A program made the translations under genes and the position numbers. Positions 61,237-64,000 of a stretch of 64,000 nt of DNA are shown here, in pieces; positions within the stretch are counted from its first letter, which is position 1, and every line of letters begins with the position of its first letter. Source of the stretch: Qipengyuania proteolytica (GTDB lineage: Bacteria; Pseudomonadota; Alphaproteobacteria; Sphingomonadales; Sphingomonadaceae). Where the stretch lies: assembly GCF_019711565.1 (NCBI RefSeq), contig NZ_JAIGNN010000001.1, forward strand, positions 434,001-498,000. Direction: 5' to 3'. Under the pieces are notes generated by a model. The model did no database searches, was not told the origin of the DNA, and saw only the letters and a program-made list of their open reading frames with translations.

Positions 61237-62895
61237 TCAGCTTGCGCGCAGGCGACCGCCTTCGATGCGGAAGCGCAGATCGGCGATTTCGGTCAGCGTG
61301 CCGCGATGCCCGATGACGAGCACCGTGCAGTGGCCGCGCAAGGCCGCGACTGCATCGGCAATCACCGCTTCGCTCGCCCCGTCGAGCGCATTGGTTGCCT
61401 CGTCGAGGATCAGCAGGTCGGGCTCGCGCAGTAGGGCGCGGGCGAGCGCCAGGCGCTGGCGTTCCCCGCCCGAGAGCGCGCGGCCCCCTTCGCCAAGCGG
61501 GCAGTCGAGCCCCTCGGGCAGGGTGCGAACGAAGCCTGCGGCAGCGCGGTCGAGGGCGCGGTCGAGTTCGACCGGCGTGGCGTCGGGCTTGGCCCACAGC
61601 AGGTTTTCGCGCACCGTCCCGCTGAACAGCACCGGCTCCTGCTGCACATAGGCGACGCGGCTGCGCCAGCCCTGGCGCGCCCCGCCTTCGAGCGGGAGGC
61701 CGTCGACCAGCACGCGTCCGCTGTCGGGCGAGACGAGGCCGCCAAGCAGGTCGGCAATGGTGCTCTTGCCCGAGCCGGAAGGACCGGTGAGCGCCGCAAT
61801 GGCCCCGCGAGGAATGGCGAACGAGACGCCTTCGATCGCGGACCGGTCGCGTCCATGGGCAAGCGAAACGGCCTCGAGGGCGAGCGATGTGCCGTGGCGC
61901 GGGGTCTTGTCCGCGCCAACTTCCGCGGCGGCTTCGGTGCGGGCGATCAGCGCCTGCGCTTCCTCTAAAGCGGGCGCGGCATGGTTCCAGCCTTGCGCTG
62001 CGACTTGCAGCGCTTCGATAAGCGGGATCGCGCGCACCCCGATGGCGACGAATGCGAGCAGGACCGGCGCAGCTACGTCCCACCGCTCGACCGCGAACCA
62101 CACTCCCAGCGCTAGCATTACGGCGGCGCCCACCTGGAGCGCCGCGCGCGCGATTGCTGCGCTGCGGACATAGGCGGTTTCGGCCACGCGCATCGAGCGG
62201 AAGGCATCCGCCAGCCTTTGGGCCTCCGCCCGTTCGCGCCCGAAACTCTTGACCAGCCGCAAGGCTGAGAGGGTCTGTTCGAGCCGCAGGTAAACCTCGT
62301 CGTAGCGCCGCGACAGCGCTTCGCCGAGCCGCCGGGCATCGACCCTCAGCCCGCGGAGCAAGCCGAGGGCGATACCGCCCGCCAGGACGCAGCCCAACGC
62401 GAACAGCGGCGCGATCGCTAGCGCAGCGAGGGCCAGGGCGACGAGCGCGATTGCTGCCCGGACAAGTCCCGCGAAATGATGCACCGCCTCGCCCACCCGG
62501 TCCACCGACGTGACGATCAGGGCGCGATTGCGGCTCTGGTGCATGGTTGAAACCGCGCGCCAGTCGGCATGGAGCAGGGCGGTGACGGCGCGGTCGCGCA
62601 GGCCATCGACCACGGCGATCTGCAACCGCTGGGCCAGCAGGTTGCGCCAGATGTCGGCCACGGCTCGCGCCGCCACCAGCGCGACGAACACGGCCAGCAT
62701 CGTTTCGAGCGACCACTCTGGCAGTGCGATCGGCATTCCGGGGAGTGCGCCCGGACCGGACAGGGCTGCAACCAGCGGGACCAGCAGGACGAGACCGACG
62801 CTCTCGCTCAGCGCCATCGCCGCCGTGAGCATGGCGAGGCCGGTCAGGTGCCGCGGTCCGGCGAGGCTTGCGATCGTGCGAAAGGGTCCGGTCAT
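61237..62895 (-). CDS. ABC transporter, fused permease-ATPase (exporter)
   Basis: A 552-residue half-transporter: six membrane helices over about 1-310, then an ATPase domain with GPSGSGKSTIADLLGGL (Walker A), LSGGERQRLALARALL (signature) and LLILDEATNALDG (Walker B). The length and fused order match type-I exporters such as the lasso-peptide exporter McjD. It begins 31 bases after the asparagine-synthase-like stop on the same strand, so it is probably one operon with it and exports the product. The substrate is inferred from context. Confidence 0.88.
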   Translation of the reverse strand: MTGPFRTIASLAGPRHLTGLAMLTAAMALSESVGLVLLVPLVAALSGPGALPGMPIALPEWSLETMLAVFVALVAARAVADIWRNLLAQRLQIAVVDGLRDRAVTALLHADWRAVSTMHQSRNRALIVTSVDRVGEAVHHFAGLVRAAIALVALALAALAIAPLFALGCVLAGGIALGLLRGLRVDARRLGEALSRRYDEVYLRLEQTLSALRLVKSFGRERAEAQRLADAFRSMRVAETAYVRSAAIARAALQVGAAVMLALGVWFAVERWDVAAPVLLAFVAIGVRAIPLIEALQVAAQGWNHAAPALEEAQALIARTEAAAEVGADKTPRHGTSLALEAVSLAHGRDRSAIEGVSFAIPRGAIAALTGPSGSGKSTIADLLGGLVSPDSGRVLVDGLPLEGGARQGWRSRVAYVQQEPVLFSGTVRENLLWAKPDATPVELDRALDRAAAGFVRTLPEGLDCPLGEGGRALSGGERQRLALARALLREPDLLILDEATNALDGASEAVIADAVAALRGHCTVLVIGHRGTLTEIADLRFRIEGGRLRAS

Positions 62896-62926
62896 CCCCT
62901 CGCCCTACCTGCGGCGATCGCGACGA

Positions 62927-64000
62927 TCAAAAAGCGTTTCTCCGTTCGCTGTGGGCGACGAATGTGGCGGCCGTCAGCGCGCGTGTGAGACCCAGCGCGC
63001 GTGGGAGCTCTTCCCCCGGGTCGACGGGCGTACGATCGGGCCATTCTTGCAGGAGAGCCACCATCCGGGGGACGTCGACGATCTGTCCCAGCTGAGGGTG
63101 CAGCGCGATGCGTTCGGCGGCGCGCGCCAGCTCCTCGCGCCGCGTCGAGATGCGCGTATGCCAGTCCGCATTGTGCCGTCCCATGCTCGTGTTCCGGCGC
63201 TGATCTTCCGGCATGATCCCTTTCGCCATTCGCCGGGCAAGATAGCGAGAGACTCCGTTCCGGACCAACTGGTCCGTCGGAAGACCGTGGCAGAATTCGA
63301 TCAGGGGGCGATAGGCGGTCACATCCCGAAAGGTGATCCGGTGCATCCGCTCCAGACCAAGATCGAGATCCTCGCCACTGTCGGCACTCGCCCACATCCC
63401 GCGAATTGCCTCTTCGCGAGACCGTTCGATAGCGGCCGGATCACCGATCTCCTCCCCTGCGATGGTCCGCGACCGGGCGGACCAGGCGGACTTGGCTGCG
63501 TCGGTCAAAAGGGCATAGGGCGGAATGGAGCCGTAGAGGGCCGGGTGAACGAGGCTTCGAACACGGGTCTGCAGGGGTAGGGGTAAGTTCGGAAGGATGC
63601 CCTCGGCCAACAGGCGGCGAAACGCGCTCCTGCTATCGCCGTCAGCTTGTCGTGAAACAAGGGCCCAGAGCGCACGGACGCGCATCTTGCGGGCATATTC
63701 CGGGGCGGCCCAGCGACCATCCAGGCTGATGGTGAAGTTGCCCAACATCCCGGTAAGCACCGTATCACAGCCGTCTCCCGCGGCGGCTTCCAGGAGGTTA
63801 TGAAAGAAACCGATGTTGGCGATGTTGGCCGTGGGACTTGCGGTGTAATCGAGCAGTTCGCGCAGCCGATAATCATGCTCGGCGGGAGCGGGATCGGGGA
63901 AGCGCGGCAGCAACCGCGGATGTAGCCGCGCAAACTCCCGAACGAAGGGCCGGTCGTCCCCGAAGCTGCCCGGTGGCGAGATGCCGTCCCAGCCCTCGAT
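62927..64000 (-). CDS. Asparagine-synthase-related protein, lasso cyclase candidate (5' truncated)
   Basis: The frame is open to the window end, so the N-terminus (glutaminase-like part and the ATP-binding S-G-G-x-D-S loop) is missing. The visible 357 residues match the C-terminal half of asparagine-synthetase homologues: IEGWDGISPPGS, FVREFARLHPR, ASPTANIANIGFFHNLL, then VLTGMLGNFTISLDGR and YRPLIEFCHGLP. In lasso-peptide clusters such a protein (protein C) closes the macrolactam ring. The following ABC exporter supports this. A general asparagine synthetase B in a polysaccharide or siderophore context is the alternative. Confidence 0.7.
   Translation of the reverse strand: MEGWDGISPPGSFGDDRPFVREFARLHPRLLPRFPDPAPAEHDYRLRELLDYTASPTANIANIGFFHNLLEAAAGDGCDTVLTGMLGNFTISLDGRWAAPEYARKMRVRALWALVSRQADGDSRSAFRRLLAEGILPNLPLPLQTRVRSLVHPALYGSIPPYALLTDAAKSAWSARSRTIAGEEIGDPAAIERSREEAIRGMWASADSGEDLDLGLERMHRITFRDVTAYRPLIEFCHGLPTDQLVRNGVSRYLARRMAKGIMPEDQRRNTSMGRHNADWHTRISTRREELARAAERIALHPQLGQIVDVPRMVALLQEWPDRTPVDPGEELPRALGLTRALTAATFVAHSERRNAF

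Overview
This is a GC-rich, gene-dense chromosomal stretch from an alphaproteobacterium. The gene families point to the Sphingomonadales, most likely an Erythrobacteraceae-type organism: DUF1491, PopZ-like DUF2497, DUF2093, MmcB, UrcA, a COX15-type CtaA, a fused ThiS-ThiG, a SUF operon headed by an Rrf2 regulator, and LytS/LytTR signalling pairs. The species assignment is inference from gene content. I see about 75 protein genes, one tRNA (Arg, anticodon CCG), one candidate small RNA and several hairpin terminators. I see no insertion sequence, prophage, CRISPR array or rRNA.

Layout. 1-8.4 kb: a SleB-type wall hydrolase, exonuclease III, ErpA, a CBS protein, a secreted S9 peptidase coupled to a [2Fe-2S] thioredoxin-fold protein, a PopZ-like protein, and a TolC-type channel behind an isoaspartate methyltransferase. 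8.5-16.2 kb: class I fumarase, a LytS/LytTR two-component pair, UrcA, a lipid kinase with a phosphoesterase, and rplM-rpsI. 16.3-26 kb: CtaA/CutA, MerC, ThiSG, a lower-GC gene with a HEPN-like RxxxxH motif, long-chain acyl-CoA ligase, gamma-glutamyltransferase and PyrD, followed by a promoter-to-terminator unit that looks like a small RNA. 26.2-33.7 kb: an AraC-type regulator and then the SUF operon (rrf2-sufB-DUF559-sufC-sufD-sufS-sufT-unknown-sufA), whose junctions mostly overlap by 4-8 bases. 33.7-43.3 kb: housekeeping and envelope genes (adenosine-kinase-like PfkB, purD, xseA, an M23 peptidase, rpmB). 43.4-54.1 kb: TadA, a double-STAS protein, RNase T2, two paralogous membrane proteins, NadC, a second LytS/LytTR pair, DsbA-like and M48-TPR proteins, and an App1-type phosphatase. 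54.2-64 kb: a large acidic PAS-like protein, a sterol-desaturase-family enzyme, two DUF2141 proteins, MmcB, tRNA-Arg, a lipid kinase coupled to a Tam41-like nucleotidyltransferase, an ABC exporter, and an asparagine-synthase-like protein cut by the window end.

Three loci stand out. (1) The right edge carries an asparagine-synthetase homologue followed 31 bases later by a fused ABC exporter, the C-D end of a lasso-peptide-type cluster whose other genes would lie outside the window. (2) A diacylglycerol kinase overlaps by 4 bases a protein resembling the mitochondrial Tam41 CDP-diacylglycerol synthase; with the App1-type phosphatase nearby this suggests a phosphatidate toolkit. (3) The SUF operon contains a DUF559 nuclease-fold gene and a small unknown gene, both translationally coupled to Fe-S assembly genes.

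All family assignments come from reading the sequence; no database search was run. Start sites were chosen from ribosome-binding sequences and family lengths where possible.
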